Assembly (NCBI RefSeq): GCF_000023105.1
Contig: NC_012669.1
Coordinates: forward strand, 1 to 64,000
Length of the DNA stretch: 64,000 nt
Source: Beutenbergia cavernae DSM 12333
Lineage (GTDB): Bacteria; Actinomycetota; Actinomycetes; Actinomycetales; Beutenbergiaceae
Reading direction: 5' to 3'
This document shows positions 28,247 to 36,083 of this stretch, one piece after another (position 1 is the stretch's first letter; every line of letters begins with the position of its first letter). Under the pieces are notes generated by a model, which saw only the letters and a list, made by a program, of their open reading frames with translations, was not told where the DNA came from and searched no databases. Both the position numbers and the translations under genes were made by a program.

Positions 28247-29724
28247 TGGTCGATCACCGCCTGCATGATCGAGCGCGCGATCGGTGCGGCGAGCTGGGCG
28301 CCGGTGTACTCGCTGGACAGCGAGCCGCCGTTCTCGACGACGACGGCGACGGCCACCTGCGGGTCGTCGGCCGGCGCGAACGCGGTGAACCACGCGTGCG
28401 GGTTGGCCTCGGGTCCGTCACCCTCGATGCCCGACTCCGCGGTTCCGGTCTTGCCGGCGACGGCGACGCCGGGGATCTGCGCCGTCTGCCCGGTGCCGTT
28501 CTCGACGACGTTCGTCATCAGCTGCGTCATCGTCTCCGCGACGTCCGCGGACATCGGCTGGGAGAACTCGCTCGGCGTGGTCTGGGACAACACTCCCAGG
28601 TCAGGACCGCGCTCCGTGGCGATCGTGTACGGCGTCATGAGCACGCCGTCGTTGGCGATCGCCGCGGACACCATCGCCATCTGCAGCGGCGTCACGCGCA
28701 CGTCGTACTGCCCGATCGCGGCGAGGGCCAGGAACGCGGGGTCGAGCTCTCCGTCGACGCCCTGCGGGAACCGGCTCGGGGTCACCGTCATCGGGACGTG
28801 GAGCTCCTGCCCGAACCCGAACGCCTCGGCCTGCTCGCGCAACGCCTCGTCGCCGAGCTCCTCGACGGCGAGCTGCGCGAACGGCGTGTTGCACGACTCC
28901 TGGAGCGCGTACTCGAGCGTGACGGTGTCGCCGCCGCACGTCCCGCCGCCGGGGTTGCGGATGTCCGCGCCCGCGCCGGGGGCGCGGTACGTCGTCGGCG
29001 CGGGGACCTGCGTGTCTGGAGCGAAGTCGCCGGTGGCGAGCAGCGCCACGGTGTCGACGAGCTTGAACGTCGAACCCGGCGCGTACTGGTTGCCCGCGAT
29101 CGCGCGGTTGTCCAGAGGCCGGGCCGGGTCGGCGAGCAGGGCGTCCCACGCCTCGTTCACGGCGGACGAGCTGTGCGCCGCGAGCGTGTTCGGGTCGTAG
29201 CTCGGGGTCGACACCATCGCCAGGATGGCCCCGGTGCGCGGGTCGATGGCCACGGCGGCGCCGGCTCGGCCGGCGAGCGCATCCCAGGCCGCCTGCTGCG
29301 CGACCGGGTCGATCGTCAGCTCCACGGAGCCGCCGCGGGGCTGGCGACCCGTGACGAGCGACTGGAGCCGCTCGAGCCACAGCGACGACGCCGTCCCGTT
29401 GAGGACGTCGTTCGCCGCGTCCTCGATCATCGAGGAGCCGAAGACGATCGAGTGGTACCCCGTGAGCGGCGCGTAGACGTCGCCCTGCACGTACGTGCGC
29501 TGGAACCCGAACGGGTCGTCGACGGGCACGGACTCCGCGACGGGGGTGCCCGCGACGACGATGGGCCCGCGGTCGCGACCGTACTCCCGATACGTGGTGC
29601 GGACGTTGCGCGGGTCGTCGTTGAGGCCGGGCGCCTGGACGTACTGCACCCACGTCACGCCCACCATGAGCACGAGGAACATCGACATGACGACGGCGGA
29701 GAGGCGCCGCAGCGGGGCGTTCAC
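28243..29724 (-). CDS. pbpA: Penicillin-binding protein 2 (transpeptidase)
   Basis: A 493-aa class B penicillin-binding protein that cross-links peptidoglycan. It has a short cytoplasmic start, an N-terminal membrane anchor (LSAVVMSMFLVLMVGVTWVQY), and the transpeptidase domain with the three active-site motifs STFK, SCN (in QESCNTPFA) and KTG (in AGKTGTAE). It lies between rodA and pknA and works with RodA, the glycosyltransferase partner. GTG 29724 overlaps the rodA stop (GTGA). Confidence 0.96.
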   Translation of the reverse strand: MNAPLRRLSAVVMSMFLVLMVGVTWVQYVQAPGLNDDPRNVRTTYREYGRDRGPIVVAGTPVAESVPVDDPFGFQRTYVQGDVYAPLTGYHSIVFGSSMIEDAANDVLNGTASSLWLERLQSLVTGRQPRGGSVELTIDPVAQQAAWDALAGRAGAAVAIDPRTGAILAMVSTPSYDPNTLAAHSSSAVNEAWDALLADPARPLDNRAIAGNQYAPGSTFKLVDTVALLATGDFAPDTQVPAPTTYRAPGAGADIRNPGGGTCGGDTVTLEYALQESCNTPFAQLAVEELGDEALREQAEAFGFGQELHVPMTVTPSRFPQGVDGELDPAFLALAAIGQYDVRVTPLQMAMVSAAIANDGVLMTPYTIATERGPDLGVLSQTTPSEFSQPMSADVAETMTQLMTNVVENGTGQTAQIPGVAVAGKTGTAESGIEGDGPEANPHAWFTAFAPADDPQVAVAVVVENGGSLSSEYTGAQLAAPIARSIMQAVIDQ

Positions 29725-31205
29725 TCGGTCCTCACCACCTCGGTGACGGCCGTGTCGGCGCCGTCGGCGTCATCCGCGGAGCCGGCCCCGCGGGCGGTGA
29801 CGCGCTCGCCGTCGTCCGCCGCGGCGTCGTCCACGCCGGGAAGGTCGTCCGGGACGGGCTCGGCGGCGACGGCCGGCCGCCGGGCGGCGTCGGAGATCCG
29901 CAGCAGCAGCGCGAGCACGATCCAGTTCGACACCAGCGACGACCCGCCGGCCGCGAGGAACGGCATGGTGAGACCGGTGAGCGGGATGAGGCGCGTGACG
30001 CCGCCCACGACCACGAAGCACTGGAAGGCGATCGTGAACGCGAGCCCGGAGGCGAGGAGCTTGCCGAACCCGTCGCGCACGCCGATCGCCGTCCGCAGCC
30101 CGCGCTGCGCGAGCAGGAGGTAGCACAGCAGCAGGGCCAGCAGGCCGGTGAGGCCGAGCTCCTCCCCGAGCGAGGCCACGATGAAGTCCGAGTTCGCGTA
30201 CGGCACGAGGATCGGGTGCCCCAGCCCCCAGCCCGTGCCGAACAGCCCGCCGCTCGCCATGCCAAACAGCCCGCGCACGAGCTGTCCCGAGCCGCCTGGG
30301 TCCCGGTTGTAGATCTCGGGGTCGAAGGCGTGGAGCCAGACCGTGAAGCGCGCGAGGACGTACGGGGACGCGACGGCTGCTGCGACGGCGCCGCCCCCGA
30401 ACAGGAGCGCGCCGATGATCACCCAGGAGAGACGCTCGGTGGCGACGTAGAGCATCGCGACGAACATCCCGAACAGCAGCAGCGACGTCCCGAGGTCGCT
30501 CTGCTGCACCAGGACCCCGATGCTGACGATCCACGCGAGCACGATCGGGCCCATGTCGCGCAGCCGGGGCAGCTGCAGGCCGAGGACGCGCGGTCCGGCG
30601 AGCGTGAGCGTGTCCCGGTTCGTCACGAGGTACCCGGCGAAGAACACGGCGAGGCAGATCTTCGCGAGCTCCGCGGGCTGGAACGTGAACGGCCCGACGC
30701 TGATCCAGATCGTGGCGCCGTTGATGTTGAGGCCGAGGCCCGGCACGAGCGGCAGGAGGAGCAGGCCGAGCGCCACCACCATGGCCGTGTACGTGAACCG
30801 GCGCAGCGTCCGGTGGTCCCGCAGGAACAGCAGGACGGCCGCCGCCAGCACCATGCCGAGGATCATCCAGACGAGCTGGCGGTTCGCCGCCGTCCCGGCG
30901 TTCCCCCGCAGCTGCTCGGCGATGTCGATGCGGGCGATCATCGCGAGGCCGATGCCGCCGAGCGCGACGGCGAGCGGGAGCATGATCGGGTCGGCGTACG
31001 GCGCGCGCCAGCGCAGCAGCAGGTGCAGGCCGAGCGTGAGGAGCGTGAACACGACCGAGTCGCGCAACGTGTTCGCCGGGATCACGCCGGACGTGTTCAG
31101 CCCGACCTGGACGTAGGCGTAGATCCCGAGCGCCAGCGCGGGCACGAGGAGGGCGAGCTCGGCCCAGCGACGGTTCGGCGCGGCCTCCGGTGCGATCGTC
31201 GCCAT
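29721..31205 (-). CDS. rodA: FtsW/RodA/SpoVE family peptidoglycan polymerase
   Basis: A 494-aa SEDS-family membrane glycosyltransferase that polymerises lipid II. About ten membrane segments are visible. SEDS hallmarks include GLGLNINGATIWISVGPFTFQPAELAKI and the late region VVGGVTRLIPLTGLTMPFLAAGGSS. The C-terminal 60 residues are acidic and cytoplasmic. The start ATG overlaps the pstP stop by one base (TGATG). Adjacent pbpA encodes its transpeptidase partner. A FtsW label is less likely because a dedicated ftsW normally lies in the dcw cluster. Confidence 0.95.
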   Translation of the reverse strand: MATIAPEAAPNRRWAELALLVPALALGIYAYVQVGLNTSGVIPANTLRDSVVFTLLTLGLHLLLRWRAPYADPIMLPLAVALGGIGLAMIARIDIAEQLRGNAGTAANRQLVWMILGMVLAAAVLLFLRDHRTLRRFTYTAMVVALGLLLLPLVPGLGLNINGATIWISVGPFTFQPAELAKICLAVFFAGYLVTNRDTLTLAGPRVLGLQLPRLRDMGPIVLAWIVSIGVLVQQSDLGTSLLLFGMFVAMLYVATERLSWVIIGALLFGGGAVAAAVASPYVLARFTVWLHAFDPEIYNRDPGGSGQLVRGLFGMASGGLFGTGWGLGHPILVPYANSDFIVASLGEELGLTGLLALLLCYLLLAQRGLRTAIGVRDGFGKLLASGLAFTIAFQCFVVVGGVTRLIPLTGLTMPFLAAGGSSLVSNWIVLALLLRISDAARRPAVAAEPVPDDLPGVDDAAADDGERVTARGAGSADDADGADTAVTEVVRTE

Positions 31206-32593
31206 CAGGCGCTCCCGACGACGGCCGGCACGTCGCCGGTCGGGCCGGCCGGGGCGCCCGTCGTGTCGTCCGGGGGCTCGGTGGGAGCCGGTGAGGCGGG
31301 CGGGAGCGACGGCGCCGGCGTGCCGCCCTGGCCCGGCGCCGTGGGCGACGGACTCGGCGTCGGAGTCGGGCTCGCCGTCGGATCCTCGGGGGCGGTGCTC
31401 TGCTCCTCGAGCCCGCGGACGATGCCCCGTGCGCTCTCGAACGAACCGGTGACGATCGTCTCGGTGAGCCGGTCCTGGGCGAACGGCGGCAGGTCCTCCA
31501 CCCGCAGGTCGGTCGTGACGACGACGTGCGAGAGCCGGACCGGGCCGATCTCCTGCGGGATGCCCTGGTAGATCGCCACGTAGTCGCCGGACGCGGCCAC
31601 GTAGTACTGGGTCTGGGTCCACCGGGAGAAGCCGTATCCCGCGCCGGCAAGGATCGCGAGGACGAGGGCGACGACGAGCACGGGACGCACCCACCGCCGT
31701 CGTGCCGGCTTCGGGTCCTCGTCCGGCTCGACGTCGGCCGCCGGGTTCAGGGCGGCCGCCCGCGCCGCCGCGCCCGACCCGCCGCGGGTGGGCCGGTGCC
31801 GGTCGGTGGCTGCCGCGCCGACGACCTGCGGCGTCGGATCCGGCGCCGCGCCGTCGGGCAGCGCGTCGACGTCGACCACGTCCGCGACGACGCACGTCAC
31901 GTTGTCGGGTGCACCGGCACGCAGCGCGAGCTCGATGAGCGCCTCCGCGCACGCCGCGGGGTCGCGCACCTCGCCGACGGTCGTCGTGATCGTGTCCGCG
32001 CTGACGTACGACGAGAGGCCGTCGGAGCACAGCAGGTACCGGTCCCCGACCCGGGCCTCGCGGACGGACTCGTCGAGCACGACGTCCGGTCCGGAGTCGC
32101 CGAGGACCCGCAGGAGCACCGACCGCTGCGGGTGGTGCTCGGCCTCCTCCTCGGTGAGCCGGCCGATGTCGACCAGGTGCTGGACGAACGTGTGGTCGCT
32201 CGTGATGCGCTCGAGCCGCGCGTCGCGGAACACGTACGCGCGGGAGTCCCCGACGTGCACCATCGCCAGCTTGTTGCCGGAGCGGAGCATGGCGATGAGC
32301 GTCGTGCCGAGCCCGGCGAGCTCCGGGTCCTCCGCCGCGAGGTCGCGCAGCTCCTCGTGAGCGTCCTGGACGGCCCGGTCGAGGTGGTCGAGCAGGTCGT
32401 CGGCCCCGTGCGACTCGCCGTCGAGCCCGGCGAGGTGGGCGATCGCGACCGACGACGCGATGTCGCCGCCGGCCGGGCCGCCCATGCCGTCCGCGAGGAC
32501 CAGCAGGTGCGGGCCCGCGTACCCCGAGTCCTGGTTGACGGAACGGACCAGGCCCACGTCGGAGCGCGCGGCGTAGCGCAGAGCGATCGTCAC
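31205..32593 (-). CDS. pstP: PP2C-type Ser/Thr protein phosphatase PstP
   Basis: A 462-aa membrane phosphatase that reverses PknA/PknB phosphorylation. The PP2C domain (about residues 1-235) has the metal-site motifs SVNQDSGY, VLADGMGGPAGG, HVGDSRAY, LCSDGLSSYV and APDNVTCVV. A linker, a membrane helix (PVLVVALVLAILAGAGYGFS) and an external domain with a Pro/Thr-rich tail follow. GTG 32593 lies 4 bases after the fhaB stop. Its location with the two kinases and two FHA proteins is the standard actinobacterial regulatory module. Confidence 0.95.
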   Translation of the reverse strand: MTIALRYAARSDVGLVRSVNQDSGYAGPHLLVLADGMGGPAGGDIASSVAIAHLAGLDGESHGADDLLDHLDRAVQDAHEELRDLAAEDPELAGLGTTLIAMLRSGNKLAMVHVGDSRAYVFRDARLERITSDHTFVQHLVDIGRLTEEEAEHHPQRSVLLRVLGDSGPDVVLDESVREARVGDRYLLCSDGLSSYVSADTITTTVGEVRDPAACAEALIELALRAGAPDNVTCVVADVVDVDALPDGAAPDPTPQVVGAAATDRHRPTRGGSGAAARAAALNPAADVEPDEDPKPARRRWVRPVLVVALVLAILAGAGYGFSRWTQTQYYVAASGDYVAIYQGIPQEIGPVRLSHVVVTTDLRVEDLPPFAQDRLTETIVTGSFESARGIVRGLEEQSTAPEDPTASPTPTPSPSPTAPGQGGTPAPSLPPASPAPTEPPDDTTGAPAGPTGDVPAVVGSA

Positions 32594-32597
32594 GCGG

Positions 32598-33083
32598 TTA
32601 CCTCTGCAGCTCGATGACGGTCTGGCCGATCCGCAACGGCATGCCGAGCTCCATCGGCTCGGGGCCGCCGATGCGGTGGTCGGCGAGGTAGGTGCCGTTC
32701 GTGGAACCCAGGTCCTCGACGAGCCAGCGGCCGTCGTGCGGGAAGATCCGCGCGTGCCGCCCGGAGGCGTAGTCGTCGTCGAGCACGAGGGTGCACCCCG
32801 GCGAGCGCCCGATGAGCACCGCGGAGGAACTCAGGGAGAGCCGGGTGCCGGCGAGCGGGCCGGCGAGCACGGCGAGCGTGACCGGCCGCGCCCGGGCGCC
32901 GTGCGGCGGCTCCGCGGGGGCGGCGTCGCGGGCGTCGGCGCCTCGCGAGCGACGGGCGGTGAGGCGGGCCACCACGCGCGTGCCGAAGATGTCCTTGCGC
33001 AGCACGGAGATCGCGGAGAGCACGAGCAGCCAGAGGAGCGCGAGGTAGCTCAGGCGCAGCAACGTGACGACGAGCTCGCTCAT
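32598..33083 (-). CDS. fhaB: FHA domain protein FhaB (FipA type)
   Basis: A 161-aa protein with an N-terminal membrane helix (LVVTLLRLSYLALLWLLVLSAISVL), a basic linker and a C-terminal forkhead-associated domain that binds phosphothreonine: VLIGRSPGCTLVLDDDYASGRHARIF and LVEDLGSTNGTYL. Counterparts in mycobacteria are phosphorylated by PknA/PknB and link to FtsZ and cell-wall synthesis. ATG 33083. It lies between fhaA and pstP. Confidence 0.94.
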   Translation of the reverse strand: MSELVVTLLRLSYLALLWLLVLSAISVLRKDIFGTRVVARLTARRSRGADARDAAPAEPPHGARARPVTLAVLAGPLAGTRLSLSSSAVLIGRSPGCTLVLDDDYASGRHARIFPHDGRWLVEDLGSTNGTYLADHRIGGPEPMELGMPLRIGQTVIELQR

Positions 33084-33105
33084 GGTCCGGCGTTCTCCCC
33101 AGGGC

Positions 33106-33813
33106 TCACGCGGCGCCGTCGGCGTCGCCGGACCAGAAGAGGATGCGCGTGCGGCCGAGCGTGATCGTGTTGCCGTCGACGAGCGTGGCCGCGGTGATCT
33201 GGTGCCCCTCGACGTACGTGCCGTTCGTCGAGCCGAGATCCGTCGCGACGACGCCGTCGGGGGTGATCCGGATCTCGAGGTGCCGGCGGGAGACGCCCGT
33301 GTCGTCGACGATGATGTCGGACTCCGACCCGCGGCCGATGACGGTCACGGGCCCGGTGAGCAGGTAGCGCTGGCCGTCGATGTCGACGATGGGGTGGCGC
33401 TGGCTCGGGGCAGCGGGTGCGGTGGCCGGGGCGACGGCGCCACGGACGGTCTCGGAGCGGACGCGGAAGCGGCCGGTCTCGAGCTCGTCGTCCTGCGAGA
33501 ACCCGACGGTCACCGGGCCGACGAGCGTGTAGCCCTGGTCGGCGGCGTGGTCGGCGGCGGCGGAGACCATCTCGTCGGCGAGCGCCTCCTCGCCCCAGTC
33601 GACCACGCGCTGCAGGTCACCCGGGCTGAGCTCGATCTCGAACTCGTTCGGCACGAGGGTGCGGCCGCGGGCGACGACGGCGGTGCGGTCGTCCATCGCG
33701 CGGCGGATCGCGCTCGCGATCTCCACGGGCTTGACCTCGGCACGGAAGGCCTTCGCGAAGGCGCCGGAGACGACGCGCTCGACGCCGCGCTCGAAGCGGT
33801 CGATGACGCCCAT
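33106..33813 (-). CDS. fhaA: DUF3662 and FHA domain protein FhaA
   Basis: A 235-aa protein beginning MGVIDRFERGVERVVSGAFA, the start of the DUF3662 domain (about residues 1-115), followed by a linker and a C-terminal FHA domain (VTVIGRGSESDIIVDDTGVSRRHLEI, LGSTNGTYVEGH). In mycobacteria FhaA binds phosphorylated MviN and controls lipid II flipping. ATG 33813 follows GGAGG at a good distance. First gene of the seven-gene operon fhaA-fhaB-pstP-rodA-pbpA-pknA-pknB, all closely packed. Confidence 0.94.
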   Translation of the reverse strand: MGVIDRFERGVERVVSGAFAKAFRAEVKPVEIASAIRRAMDDRTAVVARGRTLVPNEFEIELSPGDLQRVVDWGEEALADEMVSAAADHAADQGYTLVGPVTVGFSQDDELETGRFRVRSETVRGAVAPATAPAAPSQRHPIVDIDGQRYLLTGPVTVIGRGSESDIIVDDTGVSRRHLEIRITPDGVVATDLGSTNGTYVEGHQITAATLVDGNTITLGRTRILFWSGDADGAA

Positions 33814-34238
33814 CCCGCACCTCCTCCCGGCTTCTGCTCGCACCCGCCGTCCGGGTGCGGTGCCCTGCCTCCGCTCTCGGGCGACGGCGGTCGTCACCTC
33901 GGGCGCACGCGGCGCCACGTTCATCGTAGCGATGAGGGTTTGTGCAGGTCGTGGACGAGGGTGCGTGCCGTGTGAAACGTTCGCCGGCGACGGCGGCCCG
34001 CACCTGCGCGATCCGGTGGACGGAGAGGCTCGCGACGACCGGGCGGCGCCCGAGGGTGGGGTGAGCGTCCGAGTGTGGTGCGTGCCGGCCCGCACTCGGG
34101 CGCTCACCCCGCACCCGGCGCCGCGAGGCACGCGCTGGGCGGGCTGACCGAGGGGCCCGGCAGCGCGCCAGGGCGTTCGGTCGGGGCGTCTCCTGCGTGC
34201 TAATCTGCATGGCGCCGAGCGGCACGTCCGCGCGGCAT
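33814..34238. other. Intergenic region upstream of fhaA
   Basis: This 425-base gap separates the fhaA operon from tRNA-Leu. No gene is supported. It should contain the operon promoter; on the minus strand TACGAT at 33930-33925 could serve as a -10 but no convincing -35 was found. CATCG-TAG-CGATG at about 33923-33935 is a short inverted repeat overlapping it. A long hairpin repeat at 34058-34110 is listed separately. Confidence 0.5.
34058..34110. repeat. Long hairpin sharing a core with the 56.4-kb array
   Basis: Positions 34058-34078 pair with 34090-34110 (21 positions, 19 Watson-Crick and two G-T) around an 11-base loop. The left arm begins GGGGTGAGCGTCCGAGTG, an 18-base word found identically at 56389-56406. 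It lies between the fhaA promoter region and tRNA-Leu. Confidence 0.7.
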
Positions 34239-34322
34239 GCGCGAGTGGCGGAATAGGCAGACGCGCACGGTTCAGGTCCGTGTGCCCGAAAGGGCGTGGG
34301 GGTTCAACTCCCCCCTCGCGCA
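34239..34322 (+). tRNA. tRNA-Leu (anticodon CAG)
   Basis: An 84-base class II tRNA with acceptor GCGCGAG/CTCGCGC, anticodon loop TTCAGGT (CAG at 34273-34275), a long variable arm (TGCCCGAAAGGGCG region) and T-arm GGGGGTTCAACTCCCCC. CCA is encoded at 34323-34325. The anticodon reads CUG, the dominant leucine codon in this genome. Confidence 0.97.
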
Positions 34323-34328
34323 CCACCT

Positions 34329-34365
34329 CGAAGCGGCGGGATCCCGAGCGGATCCCGCCGCTTCG
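34329..34365. terminator. Hairpin terminator after tRNA-Leu
   Basis: CGAAGCGGCGGGATCC (34329-34344) pairs perfectly with 34350-34365 around a 5-base loop. It starts 4 bases after the tRNA CCA and faces the end of the minus-strand XRE gene, so it can act in both directions. Confidence 0.8.
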
Positions 34366-34415
34366 TGCATGTGGGCCGGCCCCTGCCATCGGGGTCGACT
34401 CGCGGGGTGCGGACC

Positions 34416-34676
34416 TCAGGTGCTCGGGTCGTCCCGAGCTGAGGTGACGGGCGACGGCGGGTCGCCGTTCGTCGTCGCCTCCCAGCGCAGCAGGTCACCC
34501 GGCTGGCACTCGAGGACCTCGCACAGCGCCTCGAGCGTGGTGAACCGCACCGCCTTCGCGCGACCGTTCTTCAGCACGGCGAGGTTCGCGGGGGTGATGC
34601 CGACGCGCTCGGCCAGCTCCCCGACCGACAGCTTGCGCCGGGCGAGCATCACGTCGACGTCGACGACGATCGGCAT
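34416..34676 (-). CDS. XRE family (YozG-type) DNA-binding protein
   Basis: An 86-aa Cro/CI-type helix-turn-helix protein. After MPIVVDVDVMLARRKLSVGE it shows ELAERVGITPANLAVLKNGRAKAVRFTTLEALCEVLECQPGDLL, the full five-helix HTH_26 fold, and a short tail. Such proteins typically pair with a DUF2975 membrane protein, as here: the ATG at 34676 overlaps the stop of that gene. It probably represses its own operon through the inverted repeat at 35191-35207. Confidence 0.92.
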   Translation of the reverse strand: MPIVVDVDVMLARRKLSVGELAERVGITPANLAVLKNGRAKAVRFTTLEALCEVLECQPGDLLRWEATTNGDPPSPVTSARDDPST

Positions 34677-35173
34677 CAGATCACCTCGTCGAGCTCGGCG
34701 CGCAGCGTCGTCGCCGTCGTGTCGAGCGCGACGGCCTTCGCGAGCAGCACCCGCAGGACCAGGACGAGCAGCGCGATGCCGGCGCACCCGGCGGCTGCGG
34801 TTCCGAGCATGAGGACCATGCCTGGCGGGACGGCCTCGCCCGGGGCGAGGATCACTCCCAGAGCGAGTGCCAGCAGGGTCGCGACGACGGCGGTTCCGAT
34901 GATGACGTCGACGTAGCGGAACGCGGCGCGCGAGAACACGGTGTCGCGGCGCACCATCGTGAGCAGCTGCCAGACGCAGACGAGCGCCACCTCGATCGTG
35001 GTGAGCCCCGCGATGCCGATGCCGGCGACCACCCACGGCAAGGCGCCGGCGTCGGGCACCTCCTCGGAGATGTCCACAGCCATCAGCGGCGCGATGACGA
35101 TCTGCCCGAACAGCAGGCCGGCGAAGAGCCCCACGATCACGACGCGCAGCGCGCGGATCGCCAGAACGCCCAT
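34676..35173 (-). CDS. DUF2975 membrane protein
   Basis: A 165-aa protein with four membrane segments (about residues 7-30, 45-70, 88-110 and 120-145) and a short C-terminal cytoplasmic tail. This is the DUF2975 layout: a membrane partner always encoded with a YozG-like regulator. The role is unknown; a sensor that controls the regulator is plausible. ATG 35173 lies just after the operator region and the stop overlaps the regulator start. Confidence 0.88.
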   Translation of the reverse strand: MGVLAIRALRVVIVGLFAGLLFGQIVIAPLMAVDISEEVPDAGALPWVVAGIGIAGLTTIEVALVCVWQLLTMVRRDTVFSRAAFRYVDVIIGTAVVATLLALALGVILAPGEAVPPGMVLMLGTAAAGCAGIALLVLVLRVLLAKAVALDTTATTLRAELDEVI

Positions 35174-35190
35174 GACGCTACCTCCGCTTC

Positions 35191-35217
35191 CTATCGATAA
35201 ACGATAGAAACCTATCG
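35191..35217 (-). promoter_or_regulatory. Inverted-repeat operator of the DUF2975/XRE operon
   Basis: CTATCG (35191-35196) and CGATAG (35202-35207) form a perfect inverted repeat with a 5-base A/T-only spacer ATAAA, and a third CTATCG half-site follows at 35212-35217. The site lies 18 bases upstream of the DUF2975 start and is strikingly A/T-rich for this genome. It is the likely binding site of the XRE protein encoded in the operon. Confidence 0.6.
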
Positions 35218-35243
35218 CGGAACGGGCGGACTGACAAGCGGCG

Positions 35244-35966
35244 TCAGCCTGAGGCTCCGCCGGTCAGCGGCTCCGAGCCCACGAGCGTCGCGTACGTGAT
35301 CCACCGGAACTCGACCGATCCCTTGGGGTGGCAGGCGACGAGCGTGAGGATCGCCTGGGTGGCCGGCGCGCCGGGGTTCTGCGGGTCGGGTCCGACGACG
35401 CGCATCGCGTCGGGCGTCACGATCTCCGAGGAGCTGACGGCGTAGGTGTACCGGCCGGTCTCGGTCGTCACGACGATCTCGTCGCCGACGGCGAGCAGGT
35501 CGATGTCGTACAGCGGAGCGAAGCTCAGGGTGCGGTGCCCGGCGAGCGCGAAGTTGCCGACCTCACCGGCGAGCGCGCTGTCGGGGAAGTGCCCGACGCC
35601 GTCGCGGTCCAGGATCGGGTCGGTGATGCCCTCGTGGACGGGGACCGACCAGTCGGCGCCGAACCGCGGGACGGTGAGGGTGGCGAACGTCGCGCCCTCC
35701 ACCTGCGGCGCCTCGGCCGCGAGCTCCGGCGTGGGCTCCTCGGCGGGGAGGGTCGGGAGGGTCTGCGGGGGCGACGACGCCGGGGCGGGGACCGTCGCGA
35801 GCTCGCGCGCGGCGGGCGCACATCCCGCGAGCAGCGCACCGGCGACGACGACGCCCGCGGCCGCCGTCAGCCAGCGCCGCGCGCGGGTGCGCCCCGCCGC
35901 GGCGGCGTGACCAGGGCGAGGGACGTGGGCGTTCGCGTGCTCACCGTCGGGGACGGCCGGCTCCAT
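35244..35966 (-). CDS. Class E sortase with a lipobox
   Basis: A 240-aa sortase domain protein. A basic stretch (RTRARRW) precedes a hydrophobic segment ending in the lipobox LAGC (C49), so it is predicted to be a lipoprotein rather than a simple membrane-helix sortase. A Pro/Thr/Glu-rich spacer follows, then the sortase barrel with H144 (LAGHRT), C212 (LTLVACHPK) and R221 (EFRW). The His-to-Cys distance is 68 residues, the same as in the sortase at 23244. Start uncertain: ATG 35966 lacks a clear Shine-Dalgarno site. No sorting-signal substrate is adjacent. Confidence 0.88.
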   Translation of the reverse strand: MEPAVPDGEHANAHVPRPGHAAAAGRTRARRWLTAAAGVVVAGALLAGCAPAARELATVPAPASSPPQTLPTLPAEEPTPELAAEAPQVEGATFATLTVPRFGADWSVPVHEGITDPILDRDGVGHFPDSALAGEVGNFALAGHRTLSFAPLYDIDLLAVGDEIVVTTETGRYTYAVSSSEIVTPDAMRVVGPDPQNPGAPATQAILTLVACHPKGSVEFRWITYATLVGSEPLTGGASG

Positions 35967-36083
35967 GAGGCAACGGTAGATCGCGCCCGGGCGCGCCACC
36001 AGGCAGCGCCCGCTCCGAGAGGGGTTCCCGTGCAGCCGTGGATGGTCATCACAGTCGCTGCTCGAGTGCGAACCTGATGGCGC

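Noticed and set aside
34676-35173. Toxin-antitoxin system (small HTH plus membrane protein)
   Set aside because: The membrane protein has the four-segment DUF2975 layout and the regulator is the usual YozG type; nothing points to toxicity.
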